DNA of 64,000 bases from Microvirga terrae (GTDB taxonomy: Bacteria > Pseudomonadota > Alphaproteobacteria > Rhizobiales > Beijerinckiaceae). The DNA lies in assembly GCF_013307435.2 (NCBI RefSeq), contig NZ_CP102845.1:2613001-2677000 (forward strand), in the 5' to 3' direction. A model generated the notes under the pieces. The model made no database searches. It saw only the letters and a list, made by a program, of their open reading frames with translations, and was not told the origin of the DNA. The position numbers were made by a program, and so were the translations under genes. Below, in pieces: positions 1 to 8,409 of this stretch (position 1 is the first letter of the stretch; every line of letters begins with the position of its first letter).

Positions 1-772
1 TCCGCACGCCCTGGAGTTCCGGATAGTGGGACAGCTCCTCCGCGCTCATGCGCAGAGGTCGCTTCGTCTGGACCACATGCGTGTAGATGCCGACGCCGCT
101 CTCCGCGAGCGCGGAGCTCGAGAATGCACGATACTTGTCCGAGACCGAAACGATGATCGGATTCTCGGGCCAGAGAACGTACGGGATCGTATGGGTCGAG
201 GCCCAATGTGCGCCGATGATCCGCCGCGCCTCCTCCGTAGCATCCCGAAAAATTGTCGCCGGCAGCTCCTCCGAGGCGATCCGCGCACAGGCAGCCGCCA
301 GAGATCTCAGCTGCTCCTGATGCCGGTGCGCCCGAGCCAGAAGGGCCTGACGTTCCTGCTCGACCAGAATGCGGTCCGTGATGTCGTGATGGGCCACGAC
401 CGCATAGACCACGCCGTCGTGGACGAGGCGGGAGGCCTGAAGTTTGAACCAGCGCGTCTCGGTGGGCGAGTGGCAGGGATATTCGAGCGAGAATGTGCTC
501 TTCCCGGCGAGCACGGACCTGATCCCGGCCGCGGCCGCCCGGGCGCAGGGACCGTCCGCCCCGACGGCACGGTCGCATATATCGAGATAGTTGACGCCGT
601 CCCCTATGGCTGCCGGAGCTCCGTTCGCCTCGCCGAAACGGTGCCACGCCCGGTTGACCGCAATGATGGTGCCGGTCGGATCGAGCACCACCACGGGCCC
701 CGTGATGGCGTCCAGGATGCTCTGAGCCGGGGGGACCGCGATTATTCCATTCTGCTCCGACAGCCGGCTCAT
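1..772 (-). CDS. PAS/GAF sensor protein, N-terminal part (cut by window start)
   Basis: The reading frame opens with ATG at 772 and runs without a stop through base 1, so only the first 257 residues are visible. Residues about 15-130 form a PAS domain with a PAC tail (VVVLDPTGTIIAVNRAW near the start, AVVAHHDITDR near the end). A short helical linker follows, then the beginning of what looks like a GAF domain (residues about 160-257). There is no membrane segment or signal peptide, so a cytoplasmic sensor is expected. PAS-GAF proteins of this kind in Hyphomicrobiales usually end in a histidine kinase (often HWE type) or a GGDEF/EAL module, but the output domain lies outside the window. The gene is divergent from the LuxR-type regulator at 1107, which hints at a shared regulatory theme but proves nothing. 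Confidence 0.75.
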   Translation of the reverse strand, partial: MSRLSEQNGIIAVPPAQSILDAITGPVVVLDPTGTIIAVNRAWHRFGEANGAPAAIGDGVNYLDICDRAVGADGPCARAAAAGIRSVLAGKSTFSLEYPCHSPTETRWFKLQASRLVHDGVVYAVVAHHDITDRILVEQERQALLARAHRHQEQLRSLAAACARIASEELPATIFRDATEEARRIIGAHWASTHTIPYVLWPENPIIVSVSDKYRAFSSSALAESGVGIYTHVVQTKRPLRMSAEELSHYPELQGVR

Positions 773-1106
773 CGCACTTCATCTGTGAAGACGGGTTGGA
801 ACAGGGAGGAAACGGCCAATCCGGCGTCCGGTTCATTCGGGGTTGATTTGAATGTCGGTTCGATTCCCGTCTCGGCCCGCCGGGCGCTGCGGCCGACCCG
901 CGATAAGCTCGGCCGTTAGGGTGGGAACTGACCCGATGCGGCGCGCGCTTGATTGAACGAGGCGCGCTTCTTGTGCCTCGTCGGAGGTCTGATACGCCGA
1001 AACCCTTGCCACGCAAGGGTTTCCTTGGAATAATTTCGTCCACGGATGGCTTTCGAGGCCGGGACGCGCCCATTTGGGAAAAGGTCCAGCCCGGGAGGGG
1101 ACACCG
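773..1106. other. divergent intergenic region with a perfect inverted repeat
   Basis: These 334 bases separate the divergent sensor and LuxR genes. Short frames here have no family resemblance. The only clear structure is a perfect 10-bp inverted repeat with a 3-base centre at 1000-1022 (arms AAACCCTTGC and GCAAGGGTTT), about 85 bases upstream of the LuxR start. It has no T-run and no gene reads into it from a convergent direction, so an operator is more likely than a terminator. Confidence 0.6.
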
Positions 1107-2297
1107 ATGGGCGAGGTGCTGGCGCATCGCAGGCTGTCGGAGCTGATCGGGTCAATCTACGATTGCGCCCTCGATCCCGGCCGCTGGGAGGGAACTCTGG
1201 CGGATGTCGCCGAGACCTTCGATTGCGCGGTCGTATCCCTGACCCTGAACGATCTTCACAACAACCGTTTCCTCATCAACAAGGCCTCTGGCTGGGAGCC
1301 GGCCCTGTTGCGCCTGAAATCGGAACGTCATGTGCCCGAGATCAATGCCCGGCTCACCGAGTGGCTCGCCCAGCAATCCTCCATCGACGAGATGTTCGTG
1401 ACCTCGGCCCATCTCTCGCCCGACTACATCCAGGCCTCGCCCTATGTGGAGGAGTGCCTGAAGCCCCAGGGGATCGTGGACATCATGCACATGTTCCTGA
1501 TGCACACGCGGCGGCAGTTCGCCGAGATCGGTCTGGGGCGCCACGCCCGGCAGGGAGTTATCACGGCGCGGGAACTGGAGCTGGGTCGCCTGCTTCTGCC
1601 TCACCTGCGCAAAGCCGTGACGATCAGCGATATCCTGGATGTGAACTCCATCGAGCAGGCTCACATGGCCGAGGCGCTCGACGCGCTCCGGTGTGGTGTC
1701 GTGCTCACCGACGAGCGCGCCGGAATCCTGCACGCGAACCGGTCCGCCGAGCGGATGATGAGCAAGGGGGCTCCCATCCGCAGCGTCCGCCGTGTCCTGG
1801 CGGCAGGCACGTCCGCCGCCAGCCGAGAACTGCGCAGGGCGATTCTGCATGCTGCCCGCAACGAAACGCATTCGGGTGAGGGCAATGCCGCGATCCGCCT
1901 CAACGACGCCGACGAGCCGCCGGCCTATGCGCACGTGCTCCCCATGGTGACGGGAGATCTGCGGACGCGGCTTCAGCCCAACGCGGTCGCGGCGATCTTC
2001 GTCGGCGCCACCGACGAGCAGACCGGCATCGGCCTGCTGGCCAAGGCCTACAACCTGACCGCCGCGGAGGTGAGGATTCTGGAAAGCCTCATGGCGGGAC
2101 ACACCCTGGCCGAGACCGCGCAGCATTTTGGCATCGCCAGGTCGACCGCCAAGACCCATCTGGACCACATCTTCGCCAAGACGGGCGTGTCCCGGCAGAC
2201 CGAGCTGGTCCGGTTGACCATGCAGCTGACCCAGCCGGTCCACGGCCCCTTCGACATGGCCCATCCCTGGCCGCATCAGTTCGGCCCTCCGAGCTAG
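1107..2297 (+). CDS. LuxR-family helix-turn-helix transcriptional regulator
   Basis: A 396-residue protein. The last ~65 residues are a LuxR/GerE-type DNA-binding domain: LTAAEVRILESLMAG, then the recognition region GIARSTAKTHLDHIFAKTG and the tail SRQTELVRL. The first ~310 residues resemble the uncharacterised PAS-like sensory region found in many alphaproteobacterial orphan LuxR proteins (start ...LSELIGSIYDCALDP). No autoinducer-binding signature is evident. The start at 1107 is preferred over an upstream in-frame ATG at 1074 because GGGAGGGG lies 6 bases before it. The gene is divergent from the PAS sensor and convergent with the LysE exporter; the two convergent stop codons share the palindrome CTAG at 2294-2297. 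Ligand and targets are unknown. Confidence 0.85.
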   Translation: MGEVLAHRRLSELIGSIYDCALDPGRWEGTLADVAETFDCAVVSLTLNDLHNNRFLINKASGWEPALLRLKSERHVPEINARLTEWLAQQSSIDEMFVTSAHLSPDYIQASPYVEECLKPQGIVDIMHMFLMHTRRQFAEIGLGRHARQGVITARELELGRLLLPHLRKAVTISDILDVNSIEQAHMAEALDALRCGVVLTDERAGILHANRSAERMMSKGAPIRSVRRVLAAGTSAASRELRRAILHAARNETHSGEGNAAIRLNDADEPPAYAHVLPMVTGDLRTRLQPNAVAAIFVGATDEQTGIGLLAKAYNLTAAEVRILESLMAGHTLAETAQHFGIARSTAKTHLDHIFAKTGVSRQTELVRLTMQLTQPVHGPFDMAHPWPHQFGPPS

Positions 2298-2914
2298 ATC
2301 CTCATCTCCCAGGCATTCGCCGCCATCAGCACGCCGAGAGCACCGAGAATCAGGCCCGACGCCTTGTTGATGAAATTGAGGACCGTCACGTTCAGTTTCG
2401 AGCGCAGGGCCGCGACGCTGCCGCTCACGATCAGCCACCAGGTGACCGACGCCGCGAAGACCCCGGCGATCATCGTGGAGGCGGCGGTAGGCGCGGGCGA
2501 CGCGACGGCCGGCAGGACCGCCGCAAGGAGAGCCGGCGTCAGCGGGTTGAGCAGCGCGCAGGCGACGGCGCTGCAATAGGACGAGAGGGCCCCCTGGTCC
2601 TGCGCGATGGATCCCGCCAACGATACCGTCCGCCGCAGCACGCGGGCGCTGAACCAGAAGAGAAGGCAGGCCGAAACGGCGCAAAGGAACGCCTGGCTCT
2701 CGCCCAGGACCGGGGAGATCGCCGGTCCGACGCCCAGGATCGCGCAGGTCGTGTAGATCACCAGGACCGTCGCGGCCCCGAGCCCCGTGGCGAAGCCCGT
2801 CACGGCTCCGTAGATCAGGGCCCGCTGGATACAGAGCACGCTCATCGGGCCGATCGGCACCGTGATGACGAATCCCACTGTCGCTCCGGAGAGAAATGCC
2901 GATGTGCCCGTCAT
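2294..2914 (-). CDS. LysE/RhtB-family amino acid exporter
   Basis: A 206-residue, very hydrophobic protein with about six membrane segments, the normal size for the LysE/RhtB family of inner-membrane exporters of amino acids and related small molecules. The N-terminal segment carries the family hallmark GFVITVPIGPMSVLCIQRAL, in which the PxGP motif is typical. The C-terminal part ends with FINKASGLILGALGVLMA, also typical. The upstream in-frame start at 3031 would add 39 residues unlike the family; ATG at 2914 (preceded by GGCGAGGC) gives the canonical N-terminus. It stands alone on the minus strand and overlaps the LuxR stop codon by four bases. The substrate cannot be told from sequence. 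Confidence 0.9.
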   Translation of the reverse strand: MTGTSAFLSGATVGFVITVPIGPMSVLCIQRALIYGAVTGFATGLGAATVLVIYTTCAILGVGPAISPVLGESQAFLCAVSACLLFWFSARVLRRTVSLAGSIAQDQGALSSYCSAVACALLNPLTPALLAAVLPAVASPAPTAASTMIAGVFAASVTWWLIVSGSVAALRSKLNVTVLNFINKASGLILGALGVLMAANAWEMRI

Positions 2915-3133
2915 GATCGCGCCTCGCCATGTCGTGTCGAGGCGGATGGTCGTCCCGGTGCGGGCCGGTGGGCGCACCGCCTCATTCAGGAGAAGCGAGG
3001 GTAACGTGGCAAGACCGTGCGCCGCGTCCACCGTTTGGTGGAGACGGGGCCATTCGGGCCGGGGCCAGGATGCGGTCGTCGGGCTTGCCTCGTCCGGCTC
3101 TCAACCGTTTCGGCGAGCGAATGTTCGGGCGGG

Positions 3134-3877
3134 TCAGGCCGGCGGCTGCGGCTCGATGATCTTCCCGTCCTGCGTGAAGTCGTAGATCTTGCCGGTCTCG
3201 GTCCAGGACGGCAGGGCGAGCTTGACGATGTGAGGAGCGAGATCGTCCGGCGTCTTCAGGGTCAGCGGATCCTCGCCGGGCATGGCCGTGCGGCGCATGG
3301 CGGTGCGCAGCGGGCCCGGATTGAGCAGCATGGCCTTGACCGGAGTCGTGGCGGTTTCCGCCGCATAGGTGCGCACCAGCGCCTCGAGGGCCGCCTTCGA
3401 GACCGAATAGACGCCCCAATAGGCGTTGTGCTTGTGAGCGGCCCCGGAGGTGATGAAGATCGCGCGGCCGGCGTCGGACTTACGAAGAAGCGGGTCGAGG
3501 GAGCGGATCAGGCGGTAATTGGCCGTCACGTTGACGGCCATCACCTCGTCCCAGACCGGCTGGTCGATGTGGGTGATGGGGGCCAGTTCGCCGAGCTGGC
3601 CCGCATTGCCGAGCAGGATATCGAGCTTGCCCCAGCGCTCGTAGATGGCGGCCCCAAGGCGGTCGAGGGCGTCGAGGTCCTTCAGGTTGACCGGCACGAG
3701 GGTGGCCGACGAGCCCTTGGCTCGGATCTCGTCGTCGAGGGATTCGAGCGCGCCCTGGGTTCGGGCCAGCGCGATCACGTGCGCGCCGGCCTCCGCGAGC
3801 GCGAGCGCCGCCGCGCGGCCGATGCCGCGCGAGGCGCCGGTGACGACCGCGACGCGGTCCTGAAGAGGCTTGTCCAT
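3134..3877 (-). CDS. SDR-family NAD(P)-dependent oxidoreductase
   Basis: A 247-residue short-chain dehydrogenase/reductase. The cofactor motif TGASRGIG lies at residues 13-20, NAG in the middle (LLGNAGQLGEL), the catalytic Ser in ITSGAA and the YxxxK pair in YSVSKAALE. It belongs to the classical SDR class, cytoplasmic, substrate unknown. The start ATG at 3877 lies 8 bases after the purF stop, so the gene is very probably co-transcribed with purF as the last gene of that operon. This purF-SDR arrangement recurs in Hyphomicrobiales, which suggests a conserved role, but none has been inferred from the sequence. An upstream in-frame start inside purF is discarded. Confidence 0.9.
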   Translation of the reverse strand: MDKPLQDRVAVVTGASRGIGRAAALALAEAGAHVIALARTQGALESLDDEIRAKGSSATLVPVNLKDLDALDRLGAAIYERWGKLDILLGNAGQLGELAPITHIDQPVWDEVMAVNVTANYRLIRSLDPLLRKSDAGRAIFITSGAAHKHNAYWGVYSVSKAALEALVRTYAAETATTPVKAMLLNPGPLRTAMRRTAMPGEDPLTLKTPDDLAPHIVKLALPSWTETGKIYDFTQDGKIIEPQPPA

Positions 3878-3885
3878 GGAATTGC

Positions 3886-5373
3886 TCAGTCGGCTTCGGC
3901 GAGAACGGCGAGACGGCGCGGGGTCGCGACGGTGAGGTCGGTCAGCGGCGTCGGGTAATCGCCCGTGAAGCAATGGTCGGTGAATTGCGGCTGCGCCGGG
4001 TTTCGCCCCGTCTCGCCCATGGCCCGGTAGACGCCCTCGATGGACAGGAAGGCCAGCGAATCCGCCCCGATATACTGGCGCATCTGCTCCAGGTCGTGGG
4101 TGGCGGCGAGCAGCTTTTCCTTCTCCGGCGTATCGATGCCGTAGAAGTCGGGATGGGTGATCGGCGGGCTCGAGATGCGGAAATGCACTTCCTTGGCCCC
4201 CGCCTCTCGCATCATGCGGACGATCTTCACCGAGGTCGTGCCGCGCACGAGGCTGTCGTCGACGAGCACGATGCGCTTGCCGGCGATCGCCGAGCGGTTG
4301 GCCGAGTGCTTCATGCGCACGCCGAGCTCGCGGACGGACTGGGTCGGCTGGATGAAGGTGCGGCCCACGTAATGGTTGCGGATGATGCCGAGCTCGTAGG
4401 GCAGGCCGCAGGTCTGGGCGAAGCCCAGAGCGGCCGGCACGCCGGAATCAGGCACCGGGATCACCACGTCGGCATCGGCGGGCGATTCGAGCGCGAGCTC
4501 GCGGCCCATGCCCTTGCGGACCTCGTAGACGCTGCGGCCATTCACGACCGAGTCGGGACGGGCGAAATAGATGTACTCGAAGATGTCGGGGCGGGACGGC
4601 TGCTCCGGCACGAAACGGAAGGACTCGAGGCCCTCGTCCGAGATGACCACGCATTCGCCGTTCTCGACGTCGCGGATGAAGCGGGCCCCAATGATGTCCA
4701 GCGCGCAGGTCTCGGAAGCCAGGATGTAGCGGCCGTCGAGCTCGCCCAGCACCAGCGGGCGGATGCCGAGCGGATCGCGGGCGCCGATCAGCTTCTTGTT
4801 GGTGAGCGCCACGAGGGCATAGGCCCCCTCGAGCTTCTGGATCGCCTCGACGAAGCGATCGACCACCCGGTCCTTGCGGCTGCGGGCCACGAGGTGGACG
4901 ATCACCTCCGTGTCCGTGGTGGACTGGCAGATGGCACCGTCGCGGATGAGATTGCGGCGCAGCGTCAGGCCGTTGGTCAGGTTGCCGTTATGGGCCACCG
5001 CGAAACCGCCGCCGTCGAGCTCGGCGAACAGCGGCTGCACGTTGCGCAGGACCGTCTCGCCGGTGGTCGAGTAGCGGGTATGGCCGATGGCGGAGAGGCC
5101 TTCCAGGCGCTCGATCGTCGCCCGGTCGGAGAAGTTGTCGCCCACGAGGCCGAGCTTGCGCTCGGAATGGAAGACCGAGCCGTCATAGGACACGATGCCC
5201 GCCGCCTCTTGGCCGCGGTGCTGCAGAGCATGGAGGCCGAGCGCCGTGATGGCGGCCGCGTCTGGGTGTCCGTAGATGCCGAAGACGCCGCATTCTTCGC
5301 GCAGGGTATCGCCGTCGAGGTCGAGGTTCACCTGCTTCGGGGTGACCTGCCACGTCTCTGACAAAGCAGACAT
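3886..5373 (-). CDS. purF: amidophosphoribosyltransferase
   Basis: A 495-residue enzyme for the first committed step of purine synthesis: PRPP + glutamine to 5-phosphoribosylamine + glutamate. The N-terminal class II glutaminase domain follows a 27-residue propeptide; Cys28 in EECGVFGIYG is the nucleophile expected to be exposed by processing. HRGQEAAG and HNGNLTNG are further glutaminase motifs. The C-terminal phosphoribosyltransferase domain has the PRPP loop IVLVDDSLVRGTTS at residues 368-381. Length matches the family. The gene sits in a minus-strand unit cvpA, purF, SDR, the classic alphaproteobacterial order, with 226 bases between cvpA and purF. Confidence 0.97.
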   Translation of the reverse strand: MSALSETWQVTPKQVNLDLDGDTLREECGVFGIYGHPDAAAITALGLHALQHRGQEAAGIVSYDGSVFHSERKLGLVGDNFSDRATIERLEGLSAIGHTRYSTTGETVLRNVQPLFAELDGGGFAVAHNGNLTNGLTLRRNLIRDGAICQSTTDTEVIVHLVARSRKDRVVDRFVEAIQKLEGAYALVALTNKKLIGARDPLGIRPLVLGELDGRYILASETCALDIIGARFIRDVENGECVVISDEGLESFRFVPEQPSRPDIFEYIYFARPDSVVNGRSVYEVRKGMGRELALESPADADVVIPVPDSGVPAALGFAQTCGLPYELGIIRNHYVGRTFIQPTQSVRELGVRMKHSANRSAIAGKRIVLVDDSLVRGTTSVKIVRMMREAGAKEVHFRISSPPITHPDFYGIDTPEKEKLLAATHDLEQMRQYIGADSLAFLSIEGVYRAMGETGRNPAQPQFTDHCFTGDYPTPLTDLTVATPRRLAVLAEAD

Positions 5374-5582
5374 CGATCAAATCCTTGGGATTCGCGCCCC
5401 CACCGGCGCCGCCCTTATGTAGTCGGCATCAGGCCAAACGCCAATGGCCAATCTGACGCTGGCGGAAACGTGATCCGGCCTGCCAGGGCATCGTGCGGAC
5501 CCGCGTCAGTGAGGTCTTGACCCGGTTTTCGCCGACGCGGCCCTCCGGGTCGACGCTCAACGATGCGCCGCCTCGGAGCGGA

Positions 5583-5598
5583 GCATCGGATCCGATGC
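5583..5598. repeat. 16-bp perfect palindrome after cvpA
   Basis: GCATCGGATCCGATGC is a perfect palindrome starting two bases beyond the cvpA stop codon. It lies in the cvpA-purF gap and is followed (minus strand) by GC-rich sequence without a T-run, so it is not a classical intrinsic terminator. It could be a remnant of an intergenic repeat or a protein-binding site. Confidence 0.5.
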
Positions 5599-5599
5599 C

Positions 5600-6205
5600 C
5601 TAGCTGCGCCGCTGAGGGGCGGGCGGAGCCGGCGGGGCTGCCGGGGTGGCCGGTCGCTGCGGATCCGGCTCGGCCGGCTCGGCTTCCGTCGGCGCCTCCT
5701 TGTTGCGCAGGCGCTGGAGCAGGGCTTCGGCGTTTTCCGGCAGCATGGCGATGATGTTGTCGCGGGTGTTCTCCATGGCCGGCCGGGTCCGGGAGGAGGC
5801 CGCCCATTCGGGCTCCTTGCCCTGGAGCAGCCAGCCCAGGAAGGCCCATCCGATCACGCAGATGAGGAAGCCGCGGGCCGCCCCGAAGAACAGCCCGAGC
5901 GTCCGGTCGAGAGCGCCGATGCGGGAATCGAGGATCAGATCGGAGACCTGCACGGTAATGATCGACACGATGATCAGGGTGACGACGAAGATGCCCCCGA
6001 TGGCGGCCACGAGCGCCACCGTGTTGCTGCTGATATATTGCTGCGCGATCGGCAGAGCCGTCGGATGCAGGTACCAGGCCGCGGCCGCCGCGACGACCCA
6101 GGCAACGATCGCGAGCACTTCGCGGGTGAAGCCGCGCACGGCAGCAAGGAGGGCCGAGATCAGAACGATACCGATGACGACGAGGTCCAGAACGGAAACG
6201 GGCAT
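5600..6205 (-). CDS. cvpA: CvpA family membrane protein
   Basis: A 201-residue inner-membrane protein. About four hydrophobic segments occupy residues 5-120 (first: LDLVVIGIVLISALLAAVRG). The tail from about residue 150 is cytoplasmic and Pro/Ala-rich, ending PPAPQRRS. The N-terminal region matches the CvpA/colicin V production family, which is commonly encoded directly before purF and has been linked to envelope integrity in other bacteria. Its exact role is not settled. In many relatives radA directly precedes cvpA; here about 4 kb of other genes lie between. The start at 6205 is the only good ATG. Confidence 0.92.
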   Translation of the reverse strand: MPVSVLDLVVIGIVLISALLAAVRGFTREVLAIVAWVVAAAAAWYLHPTALPIAQQYISSNTVALVAAIGGIFVVTLIIVSIITVQVSDLILDSRIGALDRTLGLFFGAARGFLICVIGWAFLGWLLQGKEPEWAASSRTRPAMENTRDNIIAMLPENAEALLQRLRNKEAPTEAEPAEPDPQRPATPAAPPAPPAPQRRS

Positions 6206-6341
6206 GGGCCGGGCCTACGCAATAGAACAGGAATGGAGCCGCCTTCGCGGGTTCGGAGCCTTGGCTCTATAGCGTTAAGAAAGGCTTTCGTCACCCTTGG
6301 AACGCGCGGCTTGTGCGAAGAGACGTGGGAGCCGGGCTGGA

Positions 6342-7358
6342 TCAGGAAACCTGTACGATCAGCTTGCCGAAATTCCTACCTTCGAGCATTCCGATGAAGG
6401 CCTCGGGCGCGCTGGCGAGACCATCGACGATGTCCTCCTGATACTTGATCCGGCCCTCGGCGACCCATCGTGCCATCTCCCGATAAAAGTCCGGGCGCTG
6501 CGCATGAAACTCGCGCTGGATGAATCCGCGGATCGTCAGGCTCTTGGTGAGCACGTCGCGCATCAAGACCGGCAGACGGTCGGGCCCCTCGAACGGGCCG
6601 GTGCTGTTGTACTGCGCCACGAGCCCGCAGACTGGAATGCGCGCGAACGTGTTCAGCAGGGGAAACACCGCTTCCCACACCCTGCCGCCGACATTCTCGA
6701 AATAAACGTCGATTCCGTTAGGGCAGGCGGCGCGCAGATCTTCCGCGAAGGTCGGGGAATGGTGATCGAGGGCGACGTCGAAGCCGAAGACATCCCGCAC
6801 CAGCGCGCATTTGTCCGGTCCACCGGCGATCCCTACCGCACGGGCGCCCTTGATACGCGCGATCTGGCCGACCGCCGATCCGACGGGGCCGCTCGCCGCG
6901 GCCACCACGACGGTCTCGCCCGGCTTGGGCTGCCCGAGGGTGAGCAGCCCGGCATAGGCGGTGAACCCCGGCATCCCAAGCACCCCCAAGGCGGTCGTGA
7001 CGGGCGCCTTCTGCGGATCCAGCTTGCGCAGGTCGGCACCATCGGACAGGGCGTAGGACTGCCAGCCCGAATAGGACAGGACCCAGTCACCCGCGGCGTA
7101 GTCAGGATGCCGGCTCTCCAGCACCTCGGCCACGGTGCCGCCCTCCATGACCTGCCCGATTTCCACCGAGGCGGCATAGGATTTCGCGGCGCTCATCCGG
7201 CCCCGCATGTAGGGGTCGAGGGAGAGATAGCGGATCCTGAGCAGGACCTGTCCCTCGCCGGGGCTCGGGACAGGCGTTCGCACGAACTCGAAATGATCGG
7301 GCGAAGGGCGTCCGGTCGGACGGGAGGCGAGAAGGACTTGGAGATTCTGCTCTGTCAC
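6342..7358 (-). CDS. CurA-like NADP-dependent oxidoreductase (MDR superfamily)
   Basis: A 338-residue zinc-independent medium-chain reductase of the leukotriene B4 12-hydroxydehydrogenase/curcumin reductase (CurA) type, expected to reduce alpha,beta-unsaturated ketones or aldehydes with NADPH in the cytoplasm. Support: the N-terminal signature LRIRYLSLDPYMRGRM, the nucleotide-binding stretch VVAAASGPVGSAVGQIA, and GIDVYFENVGG, all characteristic of this branch. GTG at 7358, preceded by AGGAG at 9 bases, is chosen over an upstream in-frame start at 7415 because the family N-terminus begins here. The gene is not part of the cvpA-purF core and belongs to the block inserted between radA and cvpA. 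Confidence 0.9.
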   Translation of the reverse strand: MTEQNLQVLLASRPTGRPSPDHFEFVRTPVPSPGEGQVLLRIRYLSLDPYMRGRMSAAKSYAASVEIGQVMEGGTVAEVLESRHPDYAAGDWVLSYSGWQSYALSDGADLRKLDPQKAPVTTALGVLGMPGFTAYAGLLTLGQPKPGETVVVAAASGPVGSAVGQIARIKGARAVGIAGGPDKCALVRDVFGFDVALDHHSPTFAEDLRAACPNGIDVYFENVGGRVWEAVFPLLNTFARIPVCGLVAQYNSTGPFEGPDRLPVLMRDVLTKSLTIRGFIQREFHAQRPDFYREMARWVAEGRIKYQEDIVDGLASAPEAFIGMLEGRNFGKLIVQVS

Positions 7359-7490
7359 GGTGAGACTCCTGCGGCGGGCCGGCTCGGGCGACCGTCTGCC
7401 ATGGCGCGGGGACAACGGGCCCCATAACGGATGGGGTCCCTGTCTCGTTCGTCAAGCCTTCGGAGCCTCTTCGATGCGGGTCTCCAACAT

Positions 7491-7518
7491 GAAAAGCTCC
7501 GGCGGAGACCGCCGGAGC
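7491..7518 (-). terminator. intrinsic terminator downstream of the 288-aa RTX-like gene
   Basis: On the minus strand a perfect 10-bp stem (GCTCCGGCGG / CCGCCGGAGC, 3-base loop) is followed directly by TTTTC. It lies 25 bases after the stop of the gene at 7543-8409, so the RTX gene is probably a separate transcription unit from the reductase gene downstream. Confidence 0.8.
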
Positions 7519-7542
7519 CCGGACTTGGAACGCTTTCGGGTC

Positions 7543-8409
7543 TCAGATGAACAGAATGTCGCTGAAGGCGAGGGCGGCGCCGGGTTTCAGCTTGAGAATC
7601 TCGATCGGCTTGGCGCTGCCGGAACCATCGACATCGAGATACACGGTCCCGCTCTTCTTGCTGTAGACGAGATAGTCGTTTCCGTCCTTGGACGCGGTCC
7701 CGACGGTGAAGAACTTCTTCTCCAGCTTGCCTTCCTTGAAGACCTTGTCGAGCCCGACCGAGGATTTCTTGTCGGGCCTGCCCTTCTTGGCCAAGTCGAG
7801 GACATCGCTCTTTGACGCCTTGACCTTGAAGGTCTTCAGGGCATCGAGATCGAACAGGATCTTGTCCTGTCCGGACTTGAAGTCCTGAATCTGGTCGAAA
7901 TGGCCCTTCTTGAAAGGGGCATCGAACACGAACGTGTCCGCGCCGTCGCCGCCGAAGAGGAAGTCCTTGCCGGCGCCACCATTGAGGGTGTCGTCGCCGG
8001 CAAATCCCTTGAGCCTGTCGTTGCCGGACAGGCCGTTGATGATATCGGCTTCGGCGCTTCCATAGAGCTTGCTGTCGTTGCCGTTGGTGCCGGTCACGAT
8101 TTCCGCACCGTTGGTCACGTTGACCGAAACCGAAACGGGATCCACCGTTGTCGGCGTGACGGAGCTCGTGCTTGTCGCCGTGATCGCGAGCATGAACACG
8201 TTCTGGCTCGCCTCGTAATCGAAAAGACCCGGCGTCTTCACGCGCAGTTCGCTGCCGACGATCTCGAACCGGTCGTCGAGGTCGTCGGAGAGAGCGAACG
8301 TGAAGGTTTCAGCCGATGCGCCGCCGTTGACGGTGAGTGTTGCAATGACTTGGCCGGCCTGCGGGTTCTCCGGCACTTCCAGAATGGGCGAAATGACAAT
8401 GGTAGCCAT
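7543..8409 (-). CDS. RTX/hemolysin-type calcium-binding repeat protein with one cadherin-like domain
   Basis: A 288-residue acidic protein without an N-terminal signal peptide. Residues about 1-100 form a cadherin-like beta-sandwich (ILEVPENPQAGQVIATLTV ... LFDYEASQ). Residues about 105-165 hold glycine/aspartate-rich nonapeptides such as GSAEADIING, GSGND-like LSGNDRLKG and AGDDTLNGGAGKD, the calcium-binding beta-roll of RTX proteins. The C-terminal ~120 residues are a Lys/Asp-rich region ending with the conserved SDILFI. This layout fits a type I secretion substrate with an uncleaved C-terminal signal, so an extracellular location is inferred; no HlyB/HlyD/TolC genes are in the window. It is a paralogue of the 401-residue gene next to it. 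AGGAAA lies before the ATG. Confidence 0.85.
   Translation of the reverse strand: MATIVISPILEVPENPQAGQVIATLTVNGGASAETFTFALSDDLDDRFEIVGSELRVKTPGLFDYEASQNVFMLAITATSTSSVTPTTVDPVSVSVNVTNGAEIVTGTNGNDSKLYGSAEADIINGLSGNDRLKGFAGDDTLNGGAGKDFLFGGDGADTFVFDAPFKKGHFDQIQDFKSGQDKILFDLDALKTFKVKASKSDVLDLAKKGRPDKKSSVGLDKVFKEGKLEKKFFTVGTASKDGNDYLVYSKKSGTVYLDVDGSGSAKPIEILKLKPGAALAFSDILFI

Noticed and set aside
26..919. Long plus-strand frame over the window start
   Set aside because: It is the shadow of the minus-strand PAS/GAF sensor gene, which has clear domain motifs and an open end at the window border.
1152..2930. 592-codon minus-strand frame over the LuxR and LysE genes
   Set aside because: High GC creates long antisense frames. 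The LuxR HTH and LysE motifs lie in other frames, and this translation is Arg/Gly/Asp-rich with no family resemblance.
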